Shown: positions 32,361 to 43,050 of the stretch, in pieces
Layout of the letters: each line of letters opens with the position of its first letter
How positions within the stretch are numbered: position 1 is the first letter of the stretch
Assembly (NCBI GenBank): GCA_030180135.1
Contig: CM058234.1
Location: forward strand, 682,001-746,000
Direction of reading: 5' to 3'
From: Orychophragmus violaceus
Taxonomy: Eukaryota > Streptophyta > Magnoliopsida > Brassicales > Brassicaceae
DNA: 64,000 nt
Notes under the pieces: generated by a model
Told to the model about the DNA's origin: nothing
The model's database searches: none
What the model saw: only the letters and a program-made list of their open reading frames with translations
Translations under genes and position numbers: made by a program

Positions 32361-33926
32361 TTATTTGTTAATCAAATTCGTAGGCATATCGAAAATCTGA
32401 TGCGCCACCTTCGCTATCTCGTCGGCCGATTCAAGTTCACAACCATCCTCCATCTGTTCCAGCGAAATTACAAAAAGGTTGAATTTTTGTATGTTTGTAT
32501 CTGTAAATTGAAATGTTAGACAGACATGGAATGCTAGTTAGTTACCTTGAGGTTGAAGGAATAAGAGACAGATAACTGAGACGAAGACGAGATATTGAGA
32601 TGAAGAACAGAAAATCGAAGCTTTTCGAGTGAAATGATTCCTTTTATAAGCTGCCCTTGTTTCTTCAGACTTTCAACTTTAAGATTGACATGGTTTTGTA
32701 TCACTGTCGCTTCGATTCTTGGGACGCAAGTTTGTTCTTCGTTAGTCGTCCACAAGTCGTTCGACGAAATGCCTGAGAGAGGATGATGATTACTAGTCAC
32801 TTGATCGTTAACTCTGTTTTTAACTTCACTATGTTGTTGCGTTCTATTTTGTGATTCAAGTGATTGTATGATTTGCTCGAGGACCTTCGCGTAGTTGATG
32901 GCTCCTCCTACTATGGATGCTTGGTCTCCCTGCAAGTCAACAGAGATTTTGAGGGTCAAAGATTGAAACTTTGATGAGATTTTTGTTGATATTACTCGTT
33001 GGATGTAGGAAGGTGGGAGAAGGGAACGGAGTGAGTTGATATGTTCATTCATCTGTCGCCGTCGATTTCGTTCAACAGCAATGTGGTTCATTCTTTGATT
33101 CTCTATCTCTTCAATGTTTTTAGTTTGTTTGGTTTTCCTCCTCTTCCTCTTCTCTCGAGTCATTTCAAGAGGCAACAAGTCGCTGATTTTGCGCTTGCAT
33201 CTTGAATTTGCAGTGTGTAGTGGTGATAAGGAAGAAGGGACTATCATGTTTGCTTGTCTTAAAGGGAGTTCTTGGCTTGACAAAACTTGATTGGTTCCTT
33301 CCATGGATGATGCTGTAATCAGGTTCTGATAGAAGGGGTTGGTTTCGGATTGATCCTCGTGTGAAAGAAAGCTTTCGACTTCCCAAGGCTCTTTGATGTT
33401 CTGAAGAGACATAAGCCTTAGAAAGCTCGGTTCTTTGATTGAGAAAAATGGTGAATGGTTGTCTTCACTTTGCAGCATCTGTAGAAATGGAAGTGTATCT
33501 TGCAAGCTTTCTTCCTCTTCCTCTTCTTCTTTAAAGGGCTCTGCAAATCCTTGAACTTCTAGGCTTCTATCCAAAAACTACAAGAAAGACAGAGGAATGA
33601 GGTTAACCGGTGAGGCGAATGATTGAAAACCAAGTGTAATCTGATTCTTCTGTGAGTTTGTTTGAGACTTGGTGGGTTAGTACAGAGATGGACAAAAGTA
33701 GAAGGGAAAGTGGAATGTTTTCAAAGTAGAGGGAAACAAAACTGATTGCAAAATTTGTTATTGTTTTCTGTATAACAAACAAGAAAAGCATTGAATGCAA
33801 AGTATCTGAACATAGAAAGAAATGATTCAAGGGAAGAGAGGAGGATATGAGAAAGAAAGTGAAAGCTTTCTAAATTAAGCAAAAGATACATACACAGGGG
33901 TTGATATGTCCTTGAAACCTCTCCAT
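32361..33926 (-). CDS. bHLH transcription factor, group Ia (bHLH67-like)
   Basis: Four exons on the minus strand give 363 residues: 33926-33894 (MERFQGHINPC), 33577-32996, 32929-32546, and 32453-32361 (MEDGCELESADEIAKVAHQI..., stop TAA). All splice sites are GT-AG and phase 0. The basic region and helix 1 (HIAVERNRRRQMNEHINSLR, about residues 176-195) carry the H-E-R residues for E-box/G-box binding. Helix 2 (GDQASIVGGAINYAKVLEQI) starts at residue 206. The C-terminal ACT-like segment (EATVIQNHVNLKV) is typical of group Ia, relatives of FAMA/MUTE/SPCH. A Glu-rich run follows the N-terminus. It matches At3g61950 in sequence and position. The middle intron is only 66 bp and has no stop. A TATA box is at 34054-34065 and a uORF at 33954-34007. 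Confidence 0.88.
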
Positions 33927-33953
33927 TTGAGAGCTTTTGTTTGTTGTATATTA

Positions 33954-34007
33954 TTATGTAATGATGTATATAACAATAAATGCTAAGAGGCAGAAGAGGA
34001 AACTCAT
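33954..34007 (-). promoter_or_regulatory. Upstream ORF (17 codons) in bHLH leader
   Basis: An ATG at 34007 opens the hydrophobic peptide MSFLFCLLAFIVIYIIT, ending TAA at 33956-33954, 27 nt before the main ATG at 33926. It lies downstream of the presumed start site that follows the TATA box, so it should be in the mRNA. Confidence 0.5.
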
Positions 34008-34053
34008 GTACTCTTTTCTGAGTCTGAGGCTTTTCTGGACTTGTAACTGTTAG

Positions 34054-34065
34054 CTTTATATAGAG
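34054..34065 (-). promoter_or_regulatory. TATA box of the bHLH gene
   Basis: CTCTATATAAAG on the minus strand, about 130 bp before the coding start. CT-rich DNA upstream (34120-34240) is typical of a plant core promoter. Confidence 0.55.
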
Positions 34066-34649
34066 AATAGTAGCTGTTGAGTAGAGATGAAACAGAGGAG
34101 CTGTAAAAACAGAGAGAGGTAAGAAAATATATGTATTTGGGTACTGTAAGAGTTGGTGAGGCTGAGCTGAGCAGAGGAGGGAGGTAGAGATTATTGGTGG
34201 ATGCAGATGCAGTTTTGTCTTGAAGTGGAGACAGAGACTTTGTGGGGGAATTCTGTATTACACAGAAGAAGAAGGTAAAATGAGACAAGTCATGGGTAAG
34301 AAGAGCTTATATTGGGTTTGTGTCATCTTTCTCATGATGTCTCAATCATACTTTCTTCACTATACTCATACCATAACATCTTTACATTACACACCACACT
34401 ATGTTTTTACAAGTTTGATCGGTTATTCGGTTCTTCCGCGGAGATTCAAACAACCGGTTGGTTTTGACTTACATAAATAAATACATAATATTGTGTTCGT
34501 GTCTTTTCTGCAAGGATATCGGCATATACATTTTAAGACTCAAAAAGCTAACTTTTATACATAAACTATATTGTCTCCATCATGATCTAATGATCTACCC
34601 CAAATAAGCGCTTGAATAGAATTAAGGTTTCTAAAATGTGGGTGTTGTA

Positions 34650-34792
34650 AACCAATCCACGTTAATCCAGTTGGTAAAGGATGTTTAGTAGGCTTCAGCT
34701 AATTTGAGTTTGATTCGGGTTGGCCACCGAAACTTTTACATAAATTCTCCGGTTTAAATATTAATTGGCTAAATCGACTATTTTTTTTTTTT
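34650..34792 (+). mobile_element. Possible tRNA-derived SINE
   Basis: TTAATCCAGTTGGTAAAGG (34662-34680) resembles an RNA polymerase III A box. GAGTTTGATTCGGGT (34706-34720) resembles a B box about 30 bp further on. A T-rich tail follows at 34780-34792. This layout fits a short Brassicaceae SINE. No target duplication was confirmed, so the call is tentative. Confidence 0.35.
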
Positions 34793-35357
34793 AAATCATA
34801 CCTAAAAATGTGGTTGGTGTCTAATATCTTGATTTACAACTAAAAAAAGAAAAGATTTTGACTCATAAGATATTAGATAACACTAAGGAATCTTAGACCA
34901 TAAACAATGGAGGTTCTTAACCCCAGTTTCTTAACAAAAAATGATATAATATTATGTGGGCCCCACAGCACAGTGTGAGAATTGTATACAGTGTGAGAGT
35001 AAGTATTACTTACTCTCATTGTCTATGGTTGCCACTGTCACACACGAGCTATGGTTACTTACTCTCAGGACAAACATGCCCCCACTCTTTTTGGTACGCC
35101 TATATATTATCAAAGATAAACCCTAATGATTCTGATTCTTCTATAGTAACATAACATAAAAAACCTAATCTCAGATAAAGTTATGTCCTTTTAGTTACCC
35201 TTTTTAAGACAAGAATAAAAAAGTTCATAAACAAAAACAAAAAAAATGACATATCAAACAACAATGTAAAGGAAAGAACACGAGAAAGCAAAAAAAAAGA
35301 TTCATGAAAATGACATAAAACAAGAGATATCAACTGTCTTGGGCTTGCTTTGTTATT
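34793..35357. other. Intergenic, no gene seen
   Basis: Convergence zone between the bHLH promoter and the MTP 3-prime end. GACCATAAACAATGGAG (about 34897) and the inverse of CTCTCATTGTCTATGGT (about 35013-35029) form weak inverted ends of a possible 135-bp MITE. GTGTGAGAATTGTATACAGTGTGAGAG (34974-35000) is a short internal direct repeat. Confidence 0.35.
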
Positions 35358-36416
35358 TTAACGCTCGATTTGTATGGTAACGTGACCGATACGGTACTCT
35401 CTCCAAATGTAATCAATCACTTTGTTAAGCACCATAGCATCATCAGCTTCTGGTTTAATCTTGACATGACAAGTAAACAAAGCTTTTCCAACTGTAATAG
35501 CCCAAATGTGAAGCTCATGAACAGACACCACTTCTTCAATTTCTATCAATCCCTTCTCAAGTTGCTTAGCATCGATCTCTCTCGGTGTGCTCTCCATTAG
35601 AACTTCAATTATGCTTCGAAGCATCTTAATGGTTGTCCCTAAAACAATAATGGAAAATACTAACGTGCATATCAAGTCAATTACTTTCCATTTAGGGTTA
35701 TACCAAATCATTCCCCCTCCAATCATTACTCCAACGTTTTGGATTAAATCTCCAAGAACATGAAGATAAGCTCCTTGCACATTGATGTTCCTCCTTTTCT
35801 TTGATTTCTCCAACAATTGCTCAGCATTATCTCCATGACCATGCACATGGCCATGACCATGAGCATGCCCATGTCCATGACTATGAATATGATCACTATG
35901 AATATGATCATGATGACTATGACAATGGCCATTATCATGATCATGTCCAAGAACAACAATCATTATGATATTTACAACTAAACCAAAAGCAGCAACAAGA
36001 ACCATAAAGGAACCATCAACATCATCACCAGTCTGTTGAATGAGTCTAGTTATGGCTTCATAGACCAAGATCCCAGTGAGTAACCAAATGAGTTGGATTG
36101 AGACAAGTGCACCCAAAATCTCAATCCTAACGAACCCATAACTCTCCCGCGGATTGGCTTCCCAAGAAGATGCCCACAAGGAGAGCATTGAGATAGCAAA
36201 AGCAGCAACATCAGTGAGCAAATGAGCTGCATCAGTTAGTATAGCCAAACTATTTGCCTTGATGCCACCAACAACTTCTATGCTCATGAACAGAATGCAT
36301 AACACCACAACGAAACAAAGCTTTCGCATTGAAGCATAACGTTCCTTAGCATCACTTGAAGAAGTTGAAAACCCACAAGATGTTTCTCCACAGACTATAC
36401 TTCTTGTTCGATCCAT
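35358..36416 (-). CDS. Cation diffusion facilitator, zinc transporter MTPA1/MTP1 type
   Basis: A single coding exon of 352 codons. The protein has six predicted membrane helices. The two metal-site signatures are HLLTD (H65, D69) in helix 2, with D62 one turn before, and HVLGD (H219, D223) in helix 5. Residues about 158-194 form the cytosolic His-rich loop (repeated HGHGHAHGHGHVHGHG) typical of plant MTP1-group zinc transporters, which load zinc into the vacuole in exchange for protons. The C-terminal domain (VVSVHELHIWAITVGKALFT) is the usual CDF cytosolic domain. It matches At3g61940 (MTPA1) by position; A. thaliana MTP1 is longer. A 91-bp leader intron (36507-36417) ends immediately before the ATG. 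The start was chosen at the only upstream ATG in frame. Confidence 0.9.
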   Translation of the reverse strand: MDRTRSIVCGETSCGFSTSSSDAKERYASMRKLCFVVVLCILFMSIEVVGGIKANSLAILTDAAHLLTDVAAFAISMLSLWASSWEANPRESYGFVRIEILGALVSIQLIWLLTGILVYEAITRLIQQTGDDVDGSFMVLVAAFGLVVNIIMIVVLGHDHDNGHCHSHHDHIHSDHIHSHGHGHAHGHGHVHGHGDNAEQLLEKSKKRRNINVQGAYLHVLGDLIQNVGVMIGGGMIWYNPKWKVIDLICTLVFSIIVLGTTIKMLRSIIEVLMESTPREIDAKQLEKGLIEIEEVVSVHELHIWAITVGKALFTCHVKIKPEADDAMVLNKVIDYIWREYRIGHVTIQIER

Positions 36417-36507
36417 CTGCCAAAAACAAACAAAGTGTGGAGCTTTAGAGCTTGAACCAATGGACTATACACAATTCAATGAATATAATATATCATATGA
36501 TTGTTAC
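36417..36507 (-). other. 5-prime UTR intron of the MTP gene
   Basis: On the minus strand AAG-GTAAC at 36508/36507 is a donor and TTTTTGGCAG ends at 36417, directly before the ATG. Leader introns in such genes can raise expression, but that is inference here. Confidence 0.55.
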
Positions 36508-39500
36508 CTTACAACAAGATAGTAGAGACTCAATACAAGAGTGATGGTTAGAGTTTGAAACATGAAGGAGATTTTAAAGGTTCCAAAAACAGATAAGCAA
36601 ATGGGACATGCATTCCACAACTAGAGAGTAAAACAAACACTACACATTACAACATACGAAGAAAAGAGAGATCATATATTTTTAATAATTAAATTAGAGT
36701 CCATGAGTTAATGATAATGACAACATATTGATGCCATAACATAGAGTGCGAGCAAAATAAAAAATTTTCACATATTATTAAACATTTTTAACAAAATAAA
36801 AATTATCAAAATTAATTTAACAACAATAATAATATTAGAAAAATATATATGAAACTATTTATAATTAAATAAACATATATTATTTTATTTTAATAAGATA
36901 CTTTATAATTGATTATAAATAAAAATAATAGTGATACAATAATTTGTAATTATATATTTTATGTGTAATATCTTATTTAAAATATTTTATCATATATATA
37001 AATTTAAAATTTATATAAATAATATGAATTTACTATATAAAATCCAAAATAATATTTATCAATATTTAAAAAATATTCATAGACATCGTATTTATCATCT
37101 TTAAATTGAAGGTTATGTATATCTCTAAAATAAAATTAAAATTTTCATAAATATTTTAATATTTATCATCTCATTTTACTTTTTATTTTTTATTCAAAGT
37201 TATATAAATCTCCAAAATAAAATTAAAAAATCTTCATAAATATTTCATACTTATCATTTTATTTTTTTATCCAAGTTTATGTATATCTCCAAAATAAAAT
37301 TAAAATATAATAAAATTAAAATTACCAATATAAATTAAGTTTAATATAATAACTAATATAATTTATTAATATAAAAATAAATAATTAGGTATTTGAGAAT
37401 GAATATTAAGACAAAAGTATTTCTCAATTAATATAAAATATGGTATAACAAGCACATAAGCATTATAAAATATATATTTAAGTTAAGACCCAATGTAACT
37501 ATGACGAAATCCAAGCGACATCAGATTCCGATTAAGACCAATTCATGATATCACATAGATGGAAGGAATCTCGAACAAAAAACTGGGAGTCAACTTACAT
37601 TAAACAATGTAACGATTATCTCTATTTGAGTTCCATTTTAATGAAAAATCTATCATACTTTTGGTTTTTGGTTTAGTTAAATAAGAATACTCATGAGCCT
37701 CTCTTTTTTAACACCTTAATTTTTTTTTTTTAATATGGGGATTTCTCGAACTTATAGAAAGGCTCAGCCTAATCTCTCAGAGAAGATGCAGTCCAAAGAT
37801 AAATTTTCTCTTTAGGTATTCAAATGGATCCTTAAAGCAAGGTTAATATCTATGTGGGTGTCTAAAACAATTGTGAGATAGTTTCGCATACCAGAAAGAT
37901 AAAACTCGAAATGTGGTAGCGTCCAAGACTCATTCTCTGCCACTTGACCACAAGCGTTCGGACAACAATTTAAATTTTGATCGAAATTAAACACTGTTTA
38001 GTTTTTGTATACAAAATTTCACGACATCCCACGAAATTGTTTGTTTTTCAACGCAACTGGCAATTGTTTTAACCTAGTTGTGCTATATTTGATTTAATTA
38101 GTCTTGTAGATTTTCATTCGCCTTTAAATAAGTTTTTGTTTTCTTAAATAGTCCCATTTTAAGTTGATGTAAGGTATTTGAGATCAAATATGGCTGCACC
38201 AACGTCTTCCTCCAACTTATAATTTGTAATCTCAGCTTCCATCTTTATAACCTTCAATTAGTAACAAATTTAATGTAGCTAGCATCCAGTTTTTTTTTGC
38301 ATTGTTCTTACACTGTGAAACTAAAACTCTTATTTGCTATCTAGTTATTGCAGAAAGTAATACACTAATATCAACCCTAAACTTAATAACAAACTAGAGT
38401 TATTAAGCGTTATTTTACCATCATGTAATGAGGTCGATAACAGAGAACATATCTGTTGGATCAAATGCTTATGAAGAACTTAGAAAGATAGACTTGGATC
38501 AACAAAACAAAAGCAAACAAGACACTTGATGCAGCAAAGGGTTTCAAGCAAAGTTATTTTGATTCTGAACCAAAAACTACAACACTAATACATATGATTC
38601 TCCACTGTGTGGACTCAAACACATTATACTCGTAGCCCTTTCCATCCAGAAAATCAATCAAATCCTGAAAAACTGGATAAATCTTCTTAAACTATAGAAG
38701 CTTTTCTTCTGTGAGTTCTTTGAAAGGGTAGCAGCGACTCAGTATGCTGATAAACATCTTCTCTTATGCTATGATGGGGACAATGCTTTTACTATCTTCA
38801 CACAAATACATTTTTAATAAAGTTCATGTTTTTGTAGGTTTAACTCATTTCTTTTCACACAAACAATTTTTTAATAAAGCATATATATTATGGGTTTAAC
38901 TCATTTCTTTTCACACAAACACATTTTTAATAAAACTTATTAATTTCCTGCAAAATCAACAATAAAACATTATCATACTAAAACATTTTTTCAATATTTT
39001 TGTTACATTTTGACCTGGTTACGTTTTAAACATAATTACTTTGGTTATGTTTTGACCTGATTATGCACATTGGTGTTTTGTAGAAATCTGTAAGACTTTT
39101 GATTCACGAACTTTTGATTTAAGTTCATTTTAATGTTTATATAATTAAAATAAGTTATTTCATCTTTTAATTTGTCTTCTAATGAACATAAATCATTTTA
39201 AATATTTTTATAATCAAAACAAATTAATCTATATTTAACACATTTTATAGTAGTTTAAGTATTTTGAACATTTGATAAAATAATCATTTAAAACCATCGT
39301 CGTAAAAACATCAACTGTAACTTATTTTGGAGTATTTTGATCTAATATACTTAATACTTTGATCGAAATTAATCACTTTTAATTTTCATATACAAATTTT
39401 CACCACAGCCAACAAAATTGTTTGTTTTTCAACGCAATGCCAACTGTTTAATCTAGTTGTGCTATGATTGATTGAGTTATAAATATTCTTTCGCCTTTAA

Positions 39501-39803
39501 TTAAGTTTTTGTTTTCCTAACCAGCCCCGTTTTCTAAAGTATATAATAAGCTACATAATTAATTTGAGGGTTGAGGTTATATTAAACTACATAATTAATT
39601 TTGGGCTGAGGTTATACAGTCTAAACTAACTCCGACTGTCTTTGCCAACGATCTTTGACTTGACCGGAACTGAGTAACAAATTGCAAACCTTTAAAATAT
39701 GATGTCAAAGTAATATATTTAAAAATTAATAATTTTTTGAACTTACTAAATACTAATTTCACATGAACTGAGAAACATTTATAGTTTTTTTGAGTAAATA
39801 TAT

Positions 39804-39845
<42 letters not shown>

Positions 39846-40049
39846 AACTTACATTTATTTTGTCGAAAATAATATGTAGAAATTTGTATCTATATCTAAC
39901 AGGCTAACAAATATAACAAGGATCTCAAATGTAAAACGGTGTTAAGTGTCGTTTATCTAAAGTTTTAACTACTTAAGGCTTATTTTTATATGCAAGAATC
40001 AAGTCTCATATTTCTTTTTTTATAACAAGGGCAACACATATTCATTCAA
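36508..40049. other. AT-rich intergenic DNA with repeats
   Basis: No gene found. 36660-37450 is nearly pure A/T. A block of about 185 bp at 37978-38165 is repeated diverged at 39361-39545 in direct orientation (shared core TTGTTTGTTTTTCAACGCAA and TTCGCCTTTAA). Three imperfect tandem copies of TTCACACAAACACATTTTTAATAAA lie at about 38800-38935. 39125-39320 resembles, inverted, part of the Helitron interior (2560-2760). An (AT)n tract fills 39808-39842. ACTACATAATTAATT is duplicated at 39552 and 39585. Confidence 0.6.
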
Positions 40050-40379
40050 TCATTCCTCTGAGATGGAACTCAATCTTCTCGACACCAAGTAGTTTCCACA
40101 CGGTTGAGGCGAAACATCGTCACCGGAGCCAAGAACCCTCGCCGGTAAGCGACCTTCCATACATTCTTTAAGAATCAAGAAACCAATCTTACCACCTTCA
40201 CCGTCAGATTGATCACCACGACGCGCCAAATACAAAAGCTCCTCCAATTTATTTCTTGTCATCTTCACTTTTATCCTTAAACGACCCTTCTTCTCTCCGG
40301 CCTCCACGTTTCCTCGTCGTCCTCCGTCGCCGCCGAAAACCGGGTGCACTGCGCTGCTTCTCCTAAGAAAATTGCCCAT
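40050..40379 (-). CDS. Small N-myristoylation-signal protein (At3g61920-like)
   Basis: A 109-codon single-exon gene with ATG at 40379. MGNFLRRSS is a typical N-myristoylation start, suggesting membrane attachment. The centre (RLRIKVKMTRNKLEELLYLA) and GFLILKECMEGRLPARVL resemble the C-terminal motif of plant DUF4228/PADRE-like proteins, but the match is from memory and partial. Position between the MTP and SAUR genes agrees with At3g61920. Function unknown; PADRE proteins are often stress-responsive. Confidence 0.7.
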   Translation of the reverse strand: MGNFLRRSSAVHPVFGGDGGRRGNVEAGEKKGRLRIKVKMTRNKLEELLYLARRGDQSDGEGGKIGFLILKECMEGRLPARVLGSGDDVSPQPCGNYLVSRRLSSISEE

Positions 40380-43050
40380 CTTCTTATAGTCTCTCTTGTC
40401 TTCAAAATGCTTGCATTGTTACGTGTATGGCTTGTTTATATGTAGGAGATGGTTATAGATTAATATTATATATAGGCATGGACAATATTTTGGTTTGTTA
40501 TGATTGGTTCATGTTTTTCATATTTCATATAATTTTCGGTTTTGTTAAAGTAGGACCAAAACTAGAACCGAACAAAAGGAAATTTCGGTTTGGCATAGTT
40601 GGATTTATATTTGTTTAATTCGGTGCTTTTTGATAAAAAGTTACTAAAAATACGAATAAATAAACTTAACAATTTTTTTGTAAGACAAAAGTATATTTTC
40701 ATTATATTTTTGAATTAGTTACCACTAAAAATACGGTTGGGGGTTTGCTTTGTGCCGGTTTTGTAAGATTCTGTTTCGGTTCGGTTCTGGAAGGTTTTTT
40801 TTTTTTGATGTGAGGAAGGGGTTGAGTATGGATGTGAACTACGATGCATGGGGCATGCGAGGTTATTAGATGAAATGAAAGATGGAATTAAAGTGTTGGT
40901 CTGGTTCACGTATCTGCTTACGTGGATTTTAAGTTATTAGCCCATAACATAACACCAGGGTGTGTTTCACGCGTCAACTATCTTAAAGTATGGTCTTTAT
41001 CTCCGGGATTTTGTCATCTCACATCACATGTAATTAATTAATTAATGGTCACCTATTTCTCGTTTTATTGAAAAAAATAATCTCATGTAATTATGTAAAC
41101 CTCCCGGTTTTCTGGTTGGGTTTGATTTAATTATAAATTTATTTATGTAAGATCTCCGTTTTGCAAGAAGTGCGATGTAGGTTATCTGTATATTCATGGC
41201 CATAAATTCATTACATAATTTTGTTTTAGCCCATTATGTAATTCTACTTGGTTAGAAGTCCGGCTCATTATGCAGTCTTTGTTAGGCCATGCATACTTGG
41301 CGATGTTTGAGCATATTGTTTGGAAAGCAAGTGATTTAGTGACTCTTGATCTCATACTATTTTCTTTTCGCTTTTTTTCCAAAACAAAATTATGTAATGA
41401 ATTTATGGCCATATGTTATATTGATCATGTTATAAATATCAAACTTAATAAATATATGAAAATTTGATTTCGAGGCATCAAGTTTTGTCAGGCCCATATT
41501 GTTTATAGATCAATAACGTATATTAATGGACACTGTAGTTCTACTCTAGTTCGTTAGTGTCACAAAATTTTAAATTTTGAGACCTTCTCGTTTGTCTTTT
41601 TGATTTCCCCTTTACTAGGAATTTACATATATAGTTTATTTCAATGATAATGGTATATTGTACTTATGTTTTTTTGGATAATTCTACTTGATGTTTGATT
41701 GTGGTACCGTTCTTTGTATATGAATTACGAAATCAAACTGTACATTTACAACTCACAACACAACATGATAGAATTTTTATTCTTATAATTAATGTTCTTT
41801 CACAACAAAATATTAAACAGGAATAAGAAAGGCATATATTAGTTTTAAAGGTGTGTTAATTATTGTAAATAACCATAATTAAAAACAAAATAAAGGCTTT
41901 CCATTAATGGCGACACATTCGACCGACAATTGTATCCTGACCACGTAATAAATGCCATGACTGATGATCACTGAGTCTTAGTGGATTCATATTTCTACCC
42001 CTTTGCTTACCGGAATTTGGGGAATCTTCAAAGTTCTAACAACTATTTTCTAAAAATGTTAATCCACTTTCTGTTAATTACTTTGATATGTTTAGTAATT
42101 TCTTTATTCTAAAGCTTGGCAGTCAAAAAAGAAAAGTGAATAAATCATAGAATCTTATTGGTCTTTCTTTCATTATTCGTTTTTATTTTTTAAACGTTAA
42201 TTCTTTCTTTTAGTGTTAATATTTGCAAAGGTTAGTGGTTTTTTGTGTCTTTGCAGTTTACTAAATCAGTTTTTGTGCAAGAAAGTCCACTTAAGCATTT
42301 AATCGGCAAAATATCTGAATAAAAATAAAAGTTTCGAAGTTTTGTCGTAGAGGTTAGGGTTAAATTGTTAATACTATAATCTTTGGAAATAACGCACGAT
42401 AGTAAATAAAGATCCGAGCAGAACAGAACAGAGCCACCCACTTCACTTTTCTTGACTATGCTCTTCCATCATTCATTTGCCTTTCAAAACAGAAACTTTA
42501 CTCTTACAGTCTTTACTCTTTTGTTTTGGTAAAATTGGGTCCCTATATATAATTGAACTTTTTAATTTATATATTAAATTAGTAGTTCTGAACAAAAAAT
42601 TAAAATAAATAAAGAAAATTATTGATAGAGAGAGATTTCATTTCTATCAATCAGAAAAACAATTAAAGTTTTATTATACTGTAATTCTTTGACATATTTT
42701 ATTCTTTTAAATATTTTTGAATAATAGAGTTATATTTCAAGAAACTATATTAATTTAAGGTATTTAAATATTATATTTTATTCTGGTAATATAAAGTCAA
42801 TATTATTGTTAATTTTGTCAGCAACTCTTTTGTCTCTATGGACAAATAAATTTGTTTTTCGGGTCCATAAAATTTAAGGTGATGTATAAACCGGGCGTTA
42901 CAACTGAATATCAAACGCAAATTGCCAGAATTTGATGTAAAGTTGAAATCAACTGAGAATCTTTGTTTTCTATCTAAAATAAAACCAATTGATTTATTAG
43001 TGATGATTCCTTTTCCACTTTGCAAACTTATACGTCTCCTAACAAAATAT
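40380..43050. other. Intergenic, no gene seen
   Basis: Contains GGTTCGGTT-type repeat scraps (40540-40620 and 40760-40800) and a foldback repeat (41196-41412, listed separately). The rest is AT-rich. In A. thaliana, from memory, the NAC gene NST2 lies between the small protein gene and the SAUR. I see no NAC-domain exon here or elsewhere in the window. Confidence 0.5.
41196..41412. repeat. Foldback element with perfect 32-bp inverted repeats
   Basis: 41196-41227 is the exact reverse complement of 41381-41412; the arms begin ATGGCCATAAATTC. The 153-bp interior has no ORF of interest. No clear target duplication. Perfect arms suggest recent origin or conversion. Confidence 0.75.

Noticed and set aside
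34004..34288. 94-codon minus-strand ORF upstream of the bHLH gene
   Set aside because: It spans the TATA box and promoter, is low-complexity Ser/Leu, and is better explained as CT-rich promoter and leader DNA.
35744..35959. Met/Ile-rich minus-strand ORF overlapping the MTP gene
   Set aside because: It is the His-rich loop of the zinc transporter read in another frame.
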